This document shows positions 1 through 6,691 of a stretch of DNA of 7,350 nt, piece by piece. Each line of letters opens with the position of its first letter. Within the stretch, counting starts at the first letter, position 1. The stretch comes from JBDKTH01 sp964558295. Lineage in GTDB: Bacteria > Planctomycetota > Planctomycetia > Pirellulales > Thermoguttaceae. The stretch spans positions 1-7,350 of the forward strand of contig CAZLDQ010000257.1 of NCBI GenBank assembly GCA_964558295.1. Reading direction: 5' to 3'. Under the pieces are notes generated by a model, which made no database searches, was not told the origin of the DNA, and saw nothing but the letters and a program-made list of their open reading frames with translations. Both the position numbers and the translations under genes were made by a program.

Positions 1-799
1 CGGCATGCACGCCAGCCCCTACAAGGGCTTTAGCGTCGAGTTTGCCGAGCATCGCGAATACACGATGGGCGACGATCCTCGCCACCTGGACTACAAGATG
101 CTTGCCCGCACCGAGCGGTTGTATATCAAGCAGTACGAAGAAGAGACGAACATGCGGGTCCAGATCCTGCTGGACGTCAGCGGATCGATGGGCTACAGTT
201 ACGAGACGAAGGTCACCAAGTACGACTACGGGGCCTGCCTGTCGGCGATCCTGGCTTACCTGATGACCCGCCAGCAAGACTCAGTGGGCCTGACGACCTT
301 CGACACGCAGATCCAACTCGACATGCCGGCGCGGAGCTCGCCGCGGCATTTCAACGAGATGATGCGGCAGTTGGAGGCGATTAAGCCCGGTTCGGAAACG
401 GGTATCGCCGAAGTGCTCCACAAGCTGGCCAACCGCTTTAAGAAGCGTTGTCTGATCGTGTTGATCAGCGACCTCTACGACGACCCGGACGAAGTGATGC
501 GAGCGTTGCACCACTTCCGCCACCGGAAACACGAGGTGATCGTGTTCCAGGTGTTCGACAAGGCGGAGATCGAATTCCCATTCCACGACGTGATCTCGTT
601 CCACGACCTGGAGACCAGCGAGCGAATCCAGATCGACCCGGCCTACGTGCGCGACGTCTACCGGGAGCAGATCGACGCGTTCATCGAGACGTACCGGCGT
701 AACTGCCGTGAAAGCAACATTGACTACGTGCTGACCGATACCTCGATTCCCTACGACTTTATGCTCTCACGGTACATTGCCAAGCGTAACCGGCTATGA
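1..799 (+). CDS. DUF58 domain protein (VWA-like), 5' end outside the window
   Basis: The reading frame is open from base 2, and the first visible ATG at 5 lies inside the conserved DUF58 region. The true start is therefore upstream, probably some 30-45 residues away given the usual family length of about 300. Numbering from that ATG, the DUF58 signature spans residues 8-31 (GFSVEFAEH, then GDD and RHLDYK). A VWA-like fold follows, with a MIDAS motif D57-x-S59-x-S61 (DVSGS), a TTFD strand at 97-100 and an acidic ISDLYDD strand at 154-160. The C-terminal NIDYVLTDTS segment is also typical of the family. No membrane segment is visible, so the protein is probably cytoplasmic. DUF58 proteins are usually encoded next to MoxR AAA+ ATPases and BatA-type membrane VWA proteins and are thought to act as adaptors; the exact role is unknown. 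The stop codon overlaps the next start (ATGA, 796-799), which points to translational coupling. The family call is firm; the function is not. Confidence 0.93.
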   Translation, partial: GMHASPYKGFSVEFAEHREYTMGDDPRHLDYKMLARTERLYIKQYEEETNMRVQILLDVSGSMGYSYETKVTKYDYGACLSAILAYLMTRQQDSVGLTTFDTQIQLDMPARSSPRHFNEMMRQLEAIKPGSETGIAEVLHKLANRFKKRCLIVLISDLYDDPDEVMRALHHFRHRKHEVIVFQVFDKAEIEFPFHDVISFHDLETSERIQIDPAYVRDVYREQIDAFIETYRRNCRESNIDYVLTDTSIPYDFMLSRYIAKRNRL

Positions 800-3051
800 C
801 CTTCGGCGTCCCCCTATTTCTGATCGCAGCATTGGCAGCGGCCATTCCGGTCGTCTTGCACATGATCCATCGCCAGCAAGCGAAGGATCTGCCGTTCAGC
901 ACGTTGCGATTCCTGAAGATCAGCGCCGAAAAGACGCGCCGCCGCCGGCGGATCCATGACGTGCTGTTGATGCTCCTGCGTGCGACTCTGCTGGTGCTCA
1001 TCGCCGTCGGCCTGTCGCGGCCGGCACTGACTAATCTCCATTCACTCCTCGGCGGGCACAATTCGGCAGTGGCGATCGTTCTCGACAATTCGGCGAGCAT
1101 GGGCATGATCGACCACGACCGGGTCCGTTTCGAGACGGCTCGGGGGGCTGCCATGCAGATCATGGACCACCTGGGCGACGGCGACCAGGTGGCCTTGTGG
1201 CTCACCGGCGGTCCACGACTCCCCGACATGGGCAAGCTCGATCGGACCCACGACAAAGTGATCCAGATGCTCAATCAGGCCAGCGTCTTCTACCAGAAGG
1301 CCGACCTGGCCGGAAAAGTAGCCGAAGCCCAGAAGCTTCTGGCCAAGGCCGAGGCCGCAAACAAGCAGCTTTTCGTGATCAGCGACATGCAGAAGCTTTC
1401 CTGGGAAGGGCTCAAGCGGAAGGCGGACCCGTCGGCCGCAGACAACGCCGGCAAGCATAGTGACGAGGACAACAAGCTGCGAGACATCCCGATCATCCTG
1501 GTCGACTGCCATCGGGCGCCCAGACCGAATGTCGCTGTCACTGGGGTGGACTTGGAGGCGGCTGTACCGGTGGCCGGACTGCCGATCAAGGCCGTTGCCG
1601 AGGTATTCAACACGTCCTCGGTGGCCCAGCAGCGACACTTGGAGCTGTATATTGACAGCAACAAGGAAGCGAGCAGTCCTGTGCTAAGCATTCCACCAGA
1701 AGGGCGGATGAAGTATGCGTTCAACTTCAGCTTCAAACGGGGCGGGCTGCACCAAGGCGAGGTACGGCTGGTCGGCGACGACGGCTGCAAATATGACGAC
1801 CGGCGGTTCTTCTCGATGGAAGTAAACCAGGGGATCCCCGTGGCTGTCGTCAAGCAAGAGAGCCACGAGATTCCGTACCTGGAAGACACCTATTATGTGG
1901 AACGGGCCCTTTCGCCGGCGAAGAGTGCCGGTTGGGCCATCACAACCACCCCGCTGGTAGCCAGCGACCTGGCCAGCGAACCGTTGAGCCATTATACGGT
2001 GATTTTCTGTGTGAATCTCAAAGCCCCAGAGCCGGCTGTGGCTGAACGATTGCGGGCTTACGTGGCCGGAGGGGGCAATCTGGTGTGGATCTGCGGCGAC
2101 AACGTCGAAACGGCTGCCTACAACCAGATCAACGAGCAGAACCAGAAGCAATTGCTCCCCACGCCGCTTGTGGATATCCGCACGCCGGACACGGCGACCG
2201 GCCGCGACAGTTGGAATATCAGTTTCCTGGACAAAAGGCATCGGGCCCTTACGCATCTGGTCGAACCCGACTCGCTCTACAAGTCGGTGCTCGTCTACAA
2301 GCATGTGCGTATGGACACAAAGGCAGCGGCCGATGCGTGGGTCATGGCCCGGCTGGACGACGGCGAGCCGCTGCTGGTGGAACGCAGGGTAGGGCTGGGG
2401 AGGGTGACGCTGCTGGGCACCAGTGGGCATGTGGGCTGGACCAACTTCCCGTTGCGGCCGATCTTCCTACCGCTGTTGGCCCGGCTGACCTTTGAAATGG
2501 CCGGAGCCGAACAAACCCGGCACACGGCCCTGGCAGGGTCGCCGCTGGTCGTTCCCTTTGACCGAGACATCCGGCCGATGGCCGTAGAAGTACAGCCGCC
2601 TTCGGGAGCCACGATCCGCGTGGCCACGGTGGACAAGGACGGACGCCGACAGGAAGCGTTCCGCTATGCGGACACCTACGATATCGGCATCTATCTGCTG
2701 CGCATGCTCGAGGCGGTCCGTCCGATGCAGGTCGTCTTTGCGGTCAACGTCGATCCGGAGGAGTCTGAGCCCGAGAAGATCCCCCGGGAAGAACTCCAGA
2801 AGCAGTTCGGCCAGATTCCCTTGGTGTTTGCCGAGGATCCGGAGGACATGAGCAGCGTGTTCAAGCTGCTCCGGGAAGGGCGGAGCTTGTGGAGCACCGT
2901 ATTGACGGTCGTCTTGATCGGCTTGGTCTTTGAGACGTTGATCTCCAACCGGCTGACGCCCAAGCCGAAGGACGACGAGCTGAGAAACATCGCGCCCGGG
3001 ATGCGGCGACTGGTCAAGAAAGGACCGGGGGGGATTTCGTGGTCAAGGTGA
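796..3051 (+). CDS. BatA-type membrane VWA protein with a GATase-like domain
   Basis: A 751-residue inner-membrane protein. Residues 1-80 match the BatA / aerotolerance-regulator N-terminal module: a membrane segment at about 5-23, a basic loop with five consecutive Arg (about 48-52), and a second segment at about 56-75. A VWA domain follows (about 91-237) with MIDAS D97-x-S99-x-S101, Thr137 and an ISDMQ strand around Asp197, so metal binding looks intact. Residues about 240-343 resemble an Ig-like/CARDB-type beta domain. Residues about 346-570 look like a Rossmann / class I glutamine amidotransferase-like domain with a YVAGGGNLVWICGDN stretch. A last membrane segment lies at about 698-716, followed by a basic tail. 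The positive-inside pattern places the loop and tail in the cytoplasm and the large domains in the periplasm. The start is fixed by the ATGA overlap with the DUF58 gene. Family members work with MoxR and DUF58 proteins; the substrate is unknown. The next gene is convergent, so the operon ends here, without the second large membrane protein often found in such clusters. Confidence 0.9.
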   Translation: MTFGVPLFLIAALAAAIPVVLHMIHRQQAKDLPFSTLRFLKISAEKTRRRRRIHDVLLMLLRATLLVLIAVGLSRPALTNLHSLLGGHNSAVAIVLDNSASMGMIDHDRVRFETARGAAMQIMDHLGDGDQVALWLTGGPRLPDMGKLDRTHDKVIQMLNQASVFYQKADLAGKVAEAQKLLAKAEAANKQLFVISDMQKLSWEGLKRKADPSAADNAGKHSDEDNKLRDIPIILVDCHRAPRPNVAVTGVDLEAAVPVAGLPIKAVAEVFNTSSVAQQRHLELYIDSNKEASSPVLSIPPEGRMKYAFNFSFKRGGLHQGEVRLVGDDGCKYDDRRFFSMEVNQGIPVAVVKQESHEIPYLEDTYYVERALSPAKSAGWAITTTPLVASDLASEPLSHYTVIFCVNLKAPEPAVAERLRAYVAGGGNLVWICGDNVETAAYNQINEQNQKQLLPTPLVDIRTPDTATGRDSWNISFLDKRHRALTHLVEPDSLYKSVLVYKHVRMDTKAAADAWVMARLDDGEPLLVERRVGLGRVTLLGTSGHVGWTNFPLRPIFLPLLARLTFEMAGAEQTRHTALAGSPLVVPFDRDIRPMAVEVQPPSGATIRVATVDKDGRRQEAFRYADTYDIGIYLLRMLEAVRPMQVVFAVNVDPEESEPEKIPREELQKQFGQIPLVFAEDPEDMSSVFKLLREGRSLWSTVLTVVLIGLVFETLISNRLTPKPKDDELRNIAPGMRRLVKKGPGGISWSR

Positions 3052-3226
3052 GTGAAAGGGGTGTCAGTGGAGAAAGAAAGGGACGGAAGGAAAGAGGAAA
3101 TTAGGGAGGTGGGATGAAATTCGGGCAACCCGTACTACAGGCTCTTCTCCTCTGCCGTATTTCCCCTTCCCTCTTTTTCCTTTTGCCTTCGTTCATACCC
3201 TTTGCTCTTTCAACTCCCGGGACGCC
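3052..3226. other. Convergent intergenic region with a purine-to-pyrimidine switch
   Basis: This 175-base gap separates the 3' ends of the VWA gene (plus) and the antiporter gene (minus). Read on the plus strand, 3052-3119 is strongly purine-rich (only one pyrimidine in 3071-3100). The stretch from 3141 to about 3215 is strongly pyrimidine-rich, with an unbroken run of 25 pyrimidines at 3160-3184. The two halves can pair in part, giving a long imperfect inverted repeat around a short central hairpin (CGGG-CAA-CCCG, 3122-3132). A second small stem, CGGGA-N7-TCCCG (3218-3234), spans the antiporter stop codon. The position between converging genes suggests transcription termination for both, but neither small stem is followed by a clear T-run. 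The short reading frames here have biased composition and no homology that I recognise. Confidence 0.55.
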
Positions 3227-4312
3227 TTATCCCGACGAGCCGCGTAGAGTTCGGAAGACGCCGATGGCCAGGGTCAGGACCGTCAGCGGCAGCACGAAAC
3301 CAAGCATGACCCACTGGAAGGTCATTACCTGGGCGCCAACGGCATCCAAGACGAGAAACCCGAGATAAGCAAGATAGTAGGCGACGAACAGGGCCCCTTC
3401 CCATCGCGAAATCAGGTGTCCGGTGAACACGATCGGCAATGTGGCGACGGCCACGGCGATCATGATCGGGATGTCGAACCACAGGGCGGCCGGCGCAACG
3501 GCGATCCCCTCAGGGGTCACCAAGGCGGCAAGTCCGAGCACGCAGAGGATGTTGAATAGATTGCTTCCCACCACGTTGCCCACGGCAATGTCGCGTTCGC
3601 CTCGAAGGCTGGCAACCACCGACGCGGCAACCTCCGGCAGGGAAGTGCCCGTGGCGAGAATCGTCAAGCCGATCACCAGTTCACCGACGCCAAGCAGCCG
3701 GGCAATAACCACCGAGCCGTCAATCAGCCATCGCGAGCCAAGGCCCAGAAGGCCCAGGCCGATGAAGATGAGGATCACATGTCCGATAACGTGCCCCCTG
3801 GCTTCTCGCTCATTGACATCCTCCAAATTCGGTTCGAGCTTAGCCTTCAAGCTGTCTCGACGGCTGGCGACGACGGACCAAACGGTGTAGAGCAGCAGCA
3901 AACCGAACAGAAAAAGACCGTCATAGCGTCCGATTGAGCCATCCATCGCCAGCAGCAGCAGGAGCACGGAGGCAAGGATCATCAAGGGAACGTCCCAGCG
4001 GATCAACTGTACGGAGACCACCAGGGGGGCAATCAGCGAGGAAAGCCCGAGGATGAAGAGGATATTGAAGATATTGCTGCCCACGACATTGCCAACAGCC
4101 AGATCAGCTTGTCCAGCATAGCTCGACTGGAGCGTGACCGCCAACTCCGGCGCGCTGGTGCCAAAGGCAACGACGGTCAGCCCGATGACCAGGGGTGACA
4201 CTCGGGCGGCAGCGGCAAGGCGAGACGCTCCGCGGACCAGCATTTCGCCACCAAAGGCCAAGAGCACGAAACCAGCGACGATCGAAACGACGGAAACCAG
4301 GAGTTCAGGCAT
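3227..4312 (-). CDS. CaCA-family calcium/sodium antiporter (YrbG-like)
   Basis: A 361-residue polytopic inner-membrane protein of the Ca2+:cation antiporter superfamily, expected to exchange Ca2+ for Na+ (or H+) across the cytoplasmic membrane. Both inverted alpha repeats are complete. Alpha-1 has GTSAPE at 51-56 and GNVVGSNIFN at 74-83. Alpha-2 has GTSLPE at 222-227 and GNVVGSNLFN at 245-254. The Glu in each G-T-S-x-P-E motif (56 and 227) and the Asn of the GNxxGSN motifs are the expected ion-binding residues. Hydrophobic stretches fit about ten membrane helices, with one hydrophilic central loop at about 150-175 between the two halves. Length and architecture are normal for YrbG-type prokaryotic exchangers. 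The start is supported by a GAAGGA ribosome-binding site (4319-4324) 6 bases upstream of the ATG. The upstream gene on the same strand ends 122 bases away. A 28-base hairpin lies just before the ribosome-binding site. The family call is very secure; ion preference cannot be read from sequence. Confidence 0.96.
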   Translation of the reverse strand: MPELLVSVVSIVAGFVLLAFGGEMLVRGASRLAAAARVSPLVIGLTVVAFGTSAPELAVTLQSSYAGQADLAVGNVVGSNIFNILFILGLSSLIAPLVVSVQLIRWDVPLMILASVLLLLLAMDGSIGRYDGLFLFGLLLLYTVWSVVASRRDSLKAKLEPNLEDVNEREARGHVIGHVILIFIGLGLLGLGSRWLIDGSVVIARLLGVGELVIGLTILATGTSLPEVAASVVASLRGERDIAVGNVVGSNLFNILCVLGLAALVTPEGIAVAPAALWFDIPIMIAVAVATLPIVFTGHLISRWEGALFVAYYLAYLGFLVLDAVGAQVMTFQWVMLGFVLPLTVLTLAIGVFRTLRGSSG

Positions 4313-4330
4313 CGGCAGTCCTTCGGAGAG

Positions 4331-4358
4331 GGGTTACCGATGATAGCATTGGCAACCC
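4331..4358 (-). promoter_or_regulatory. Hairpin in the antiporter leader, overlapping a possible -10 box
   Basis: A 28-base dyad folds into a 12-position stem with a 4-base loop. The outer arms GGGTT/AACCC (4331-4335 with 4354-4358) pair perfectly. The inner CC and ATG arms pair with GG and CAT. In the minus-strand transcript, one inner position is a G-U wobble and one is an A-C mismatch. It ends 6 bases before the GAAGGA ribosome-binding site of the antiporter. The loop side contains TATCAT (minus strand, complement of 4340-4345), which matches the TATAAT consensus at 5 of 6 bases. I do not see a good -35 partner at normal spacing. It could be an operator, an mRNA 5' hairpin, or a weak terminator for the upstream gene. 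The pairing is seen directly; the role is inferred. Confidence 0.4.
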
Positions 4359-4434
4359 GACGATCCCCCAATCTACCCGCCCGTAGCCGGATGGGCAAGT
4401 CCGCCCTATCGCTGCCTGACGGACACTTGTCCAC

Positions 4435-5166
4435 TCAGTCCTTCTTGTACCAATCGTAGGTGCCTTGTTTGTAGGTCTCCACCTGTCGGTCGAACGAATC
4501 TCGGTTGTAGCGGTAGACGTCATCAATGATGTTTTGTTTGTATCGCTGCGCTTCGATCATCGGCTGATAGATGTTGGCATCACCGCCAAAGGCCGAAACC
4601 GGCATTGATTGCTGCTGGCCGCCGGTGACCGCGGGTGGATTGTCCATGGTCTGCGCGATCGGATAGACAGCCAAACAGAACAAGAAGAATAGCACGACCA
4701 GAGTGACGGCGGCGACCGGCACGGCCCGTTTCGGATCTTGGCGGACAAACTCGCGAACGTGCGATGGCCGATTCCGCCAGGGCCGGTAGAGCCAGAACAC
4801 GAGTTGGTACGCCATCGCTTCGAGCGCCCCGAGCCCTTGGGGAATCTGGTAGTCTGGGTTCATGGGATCTACCGATGGCTTCTCAGCGGAGATGGTTGCG
4901 TTTGCCTCGGTCGGAAGCGGCGGGGGAACATTTTGTGAGGGCGCAGTGGTCGGCAACGGAGGGGGACCGTCGACTTCAATCAACACTCCCTCCAAGGCAG
5001 CAATCAACTCCGGGATCTCACTGAGCGGACGCCAGCGGTCCATGGCCTTGCACCAAGCCAGCGTCTGTCTGGTAATTTTTCCTTCCTGAACGTGAGCTCG
5101 AATCGCTAACTCGTCCAAAGGGCCAACCGATTCGCCATGAATGCCAAAATAATAGGTTTGTTGCAT
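4435..5166 (-). CDS. GYF_2 (DUF4339) domain single-pass membrane protein
   Basis: A 243-residue protein. Residues about 4-56 match the GYF_2 domain (formerly DUF4339): YYFGIHGESVGP at the start, then an L-x(n)-G-I/V-T-x-x-T-L-x-W pattern and a final WRPLSEIPEL. This small fold is thought to bind proline-rich peptides. A linker (about 57-117) carries two near-identical PPPLPT motifs at 68-73 and 81-86. Basic residues at 127-147 precede one membrane helix at about 149-170. This predicts a cytoplasmic GYF_2 domain and an extracytoplasmic tail of about 70 residues that is rich in Tyr, Gln and charged residues (seven Tyr between 200 and 240). The ATG start has a GGAG box (5176-5179) 9 bases upstream. 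The antiporter gene follows on the same strand after 122 bases, so cotranscription is possible but not shown. GYF_2 proteins of this layout are common in planctomycetes with no assigned role. I cannot name a partner. Confidence 0.8.
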   Translation of the reverse strand: MQQTYYFGIHGESVGPLDELAIRAHVQEGKITRQTLAWCKAMDRWRPLSEIPELIAALEGVLIEVDGPPPLPTTAPSQNVPPPLPTEANATISAEKPSVDPMNPDYQIPQGLGALEAMAYQLVFWLYRPWRNRPSHVREFVRQDPKRAVPVAAVTLVVLFFLFCLAVYPIAQTMDNPPAVTGGQQQSMPVSAFGGDANIYQPMIEAQRYKQNIIDDVYRYNRDSFDRQVETYKQGTYDWYKKD

Positions 5167-5478
5167 GCGAGTTATCTCCAGAACCGCCGGGGGCTATTGT
5201 TCAACTCTAGGTTGATATGTCGGGATAAGCTGCTGATTTACCGGCCCCGTCCGGTTACTCCCACGGCTGTCTTCGGCCGAGATTGGCCGTTATCTTCGGC
5301 ACAAACATCACTGGCAGACGCTCAAGCCATTCTGGTGTCCGAAGAACAGCTCATCCGGATTCGCAATCGTTTTGCCGACGCCAAAGCCGAATCTTAAAGG
5401 AGGGAGTAAAGCTGGCAATGCACCTATCAGACGACTCGCCTACCATCCCCACCAAAGGGCCGTACGGCAACCAAATCG

Positions 5479-5507
5479 TTGACGTGTGTTTTCACGCTCG
5501 CTAGACT
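5479..5507 (+). promoter_or_regulatory. Candidate sigma-70-type promoter for the DUF1559 gene
   Basis: TTGACG at 5479-5484 (5 of 6 to the -35 consensus) is separated by exactly 17 bases from TAGACT at 5502-5507 (4 of 6 to the -10 consensus). A transcript would start near 5514 and carry a leader of about 80 bases before the ATG at 5594. The -35 box is part of a 10-base direct repeat. Planctomycete promoters are poorly characterised, so this is a pattern match only. Confidence 0.4.
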
Positions 5508-5528
5508 GACATTACGTTTTGACGTGTG
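5479..5528 (+). repeat. Two exact TTGACGTGTG direct repeats, 40 bases apart
   Basis: TTGACGTGTG occurs at 5479-5488 and again at 5519-5528, a period of exactly 40 bases (close to four helical turns). The first copy contains the candidate -35 box. The second would sit at the predicted transcription start. The copies are also followed by similar GCTCGC and CCTCGC stretches. This arrangement suits paired activator or repressor sites, but chance recurrence cannot be excluded from one locus. Confidence 0.45.
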
Positions 5529-5593
5529 CATTATCCTCGCTCTGGGGGAGTATAGGGAGGGCGACTTGTCTTTCTACTCGCGGAGGAGCACAC

Positions 5594-6691
5594 ATGAAGC
5601 TCGAATTTGCCTCGTCCGGTCCTCGCCGCTGCGCTGCGGCATTCACGCTCGTCGAATTGCTGGTCGTCATCGCAATCATTGGAATTTTGATCGCCTTGCT
5701 GCTGCCAGCCGTGCAAGCCGCACGGGAGGCAGCGCGACGGTCGCAATGTACGAACCATCTTAAGCAGCTTGGGCTGGCACACCACAACTACCACGACACG
5801 CATCGAGTCTTAGTGTTCCGAAAGGGGGGATCTTCGACATGCGGTTCCTCGCCCTACTATGCCGGGAACTGCGGCCGCTTGAGTGGTTTTATTCCCCTGC
5901 TCCCGTTCTTGGAACAGGCCCCATTGTACGCAAGAATCCAGGCGGGGGACTCGGCGGCGGGCATTGCCCCTGGGGGACCGGCTGGTTGGAATGGGTGGAG
6001 CGTCTGGGATATTTCGCCCCCGACCTTGGTCTGCCCGTCCGACACGACGCCGCGAGGCTGGAGCAGCACGACCAGCCTTCCGTTCAATAACTATGCCTTT
6101 TCCGTTGGCGATCAGGTCGAGGGAATCACGGATTCGACCAATCCCCGCGGCGTTTTCGGGCAAGCACGCTGCACCCGCTTCGCTGACATTACCGACGGAT
6201 TAAGTAACACGATCATGATGAGCGAGCGTTTGAAGGCCAACTTCGCCCCACAAACGGGCACGGGAATCGCCCACACCCTGGGAACGAAGATCGGCATCAC
6301 CGGAGGCATCGACGCGCCACAGTTGTGCCTTGCCGAAACAGACGGACGTTTCTTCACCAGTAGTGGCCAAGTACGAGGTTATTTCGGGACGCGATGGACT
6401 GACGGCCAGGGCGAACGTGTCGCCTTCAACACCGTGTTACCCCCCAACGGTCCCAGCTGTACCTGTGACAACAACACCTACGCCGACGCAAACAGTCTCA
6501 TCATCCCCCCTTCCAGCCGTCACCCTGGTGGTGTAAATGGCTTGATGTGCGATGGCTCGGTGCATTTCTTCAGCGAAACGATCGATACGGGGAACCTAGG
6601 CGTGAAAGCACCGTCCAGCGGCGCAAGCCTTTATGGCGTTTGGGGAAAGTTGGGATCCAAAAATGGTGGCGAGCCGGTAACGGTACCGTAG
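5594..6691 (+). CDS. DUF1559 protein with prepilin-type N-terminal cleavage/methylation motif
   Basis: A 365-residue secreted or surface pseudopilin-like protein of a family very abundant in planctomycetes. The N-terminus is a short basic leader followed by FTLVELLVVIAIIGILIALL (17-36), the type IV pilin / type II secretion pseudopilin helix, with Glu21 at position +5. Cleavage would fall between Ala16 and Phe17; the residue at -1 is Ala, not the usual Gly. The helix runs into PAVQAAREAARRSQCTNHLK, a family hallmark. The DUF1559 (SBP_bac_10) region follows, with DITDGLSNTIMMSE at 198-211 and the C-terminal H-X9-DG motif (His310, Asp320-Gly321). Eight Cys lie after residue 80 and may form disulfides. 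The start is the ATG at 5594, preceded by GGAGGAG (5582-5588) at 5 bases. An in-frame TTG at 5519 would add 25 residues before the leader and has no comparable ribosome-binding site. A lipoprotein gene follows. The family role is unknown; surface or pilus-like assembly is inferred. Confidence 0.93.
   Translation: MKLEFASSGPRRCAAAFTLVELLVVIAIIGILIALLLPAVQAAREAARRSQCTNHLKQLGLAHHNYHDTHRVLVFRKGGSSTCGSSPYYAGNCGRLSGFIPLLPFLEQAPLYARIQAGDSAAGIAPGGPAGWNGWSVWDISPPTLVCPSDTTPRGWSSTTSLPFNNYAFSVGDQVEGITDSTNPRGVFGQARCTRFADITDGLSNTIMMSERLKANFAPQTGTGIAHTLGTKIGITGGIDAPQLCLAETDGRFFTSSGQVRGYFGTRWTDGQGERVAFNTVLPPNGPSCTCDNNTYADANSLIIPPSSRHPGGVNGLMCDGSVHFFSETIDTGNLGVKAPSSGASLYGVWGKLGSKNGGEPVTVP

Larger units (their letters stand above)
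5167..5593. other. Divergent intergenic region without a convincing gene
   Basis: These 427 bases lie between the divergent starts of the GYF_2 gene (minus) and the DUF1559 gene (plus). Open frames here are short, overlap one another, and resemble no family I know. What can be seen: a TCAAC-N5-GTTGA inverted repeat at 5201-5215, just upstream of the GYF_2 ribosome-binding site; a purine-rich AAAGGAGGG at 5396-5404; a perfect 10-base palindrome GCCGTACGGC at 5459-5468; and a candidate promoter plus direct repeats at 5479-5528. The stretch 5220-5395 shows nothing I can support, though it could be eroded coding sequence. Confidence 0.5.

Noticed and set aside
759..1889. Several antisense frames over the 5' part of the VWA gene
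   Set aside because: They overlap one another and the real coding sequence, lack ribosome-binding sites I can support, and have no recognisable domains.
1684..2430. 248-residue antisense frame inside the VWA gene
   Set aside because: It is a shadow of a high-GC coding gene. Its translation is rich in His, Arg and Pro, resembles no family, and the opposite strand encodes clear BatA/VWA domains.
4381..4434. GGAC-ACTT-GTCC stem after the GYF_2 stop codon as a terminator
   Set aside because: The stem is only 4-5 base pairs and no T-run follows on the minus strand; too weak to call.
5137..5397. 86-codon plus-strand frame overlapping the GYF_2 start
   Set aside because: It begins inside the opposite-strand coding sequence with no supporting ribosome-binding site and no recognised similarity. 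The end looks mildly protein-like but is not enough to call a gene or pseudogene.
5519..5593. TTG start giving a longer DUF1559 protein
   Set aside because: The extra 25 residues precede the type III leader, and the ATG at 5594 has a GGAGGAG box at good spacing and gives a normal short basic leader.
6680..6689. Palindrome ACGGTACCGT at the end of the DUF1559 gene
   Set aside because: It lies within the last codons, is only 10 bases long, and is probably chance.
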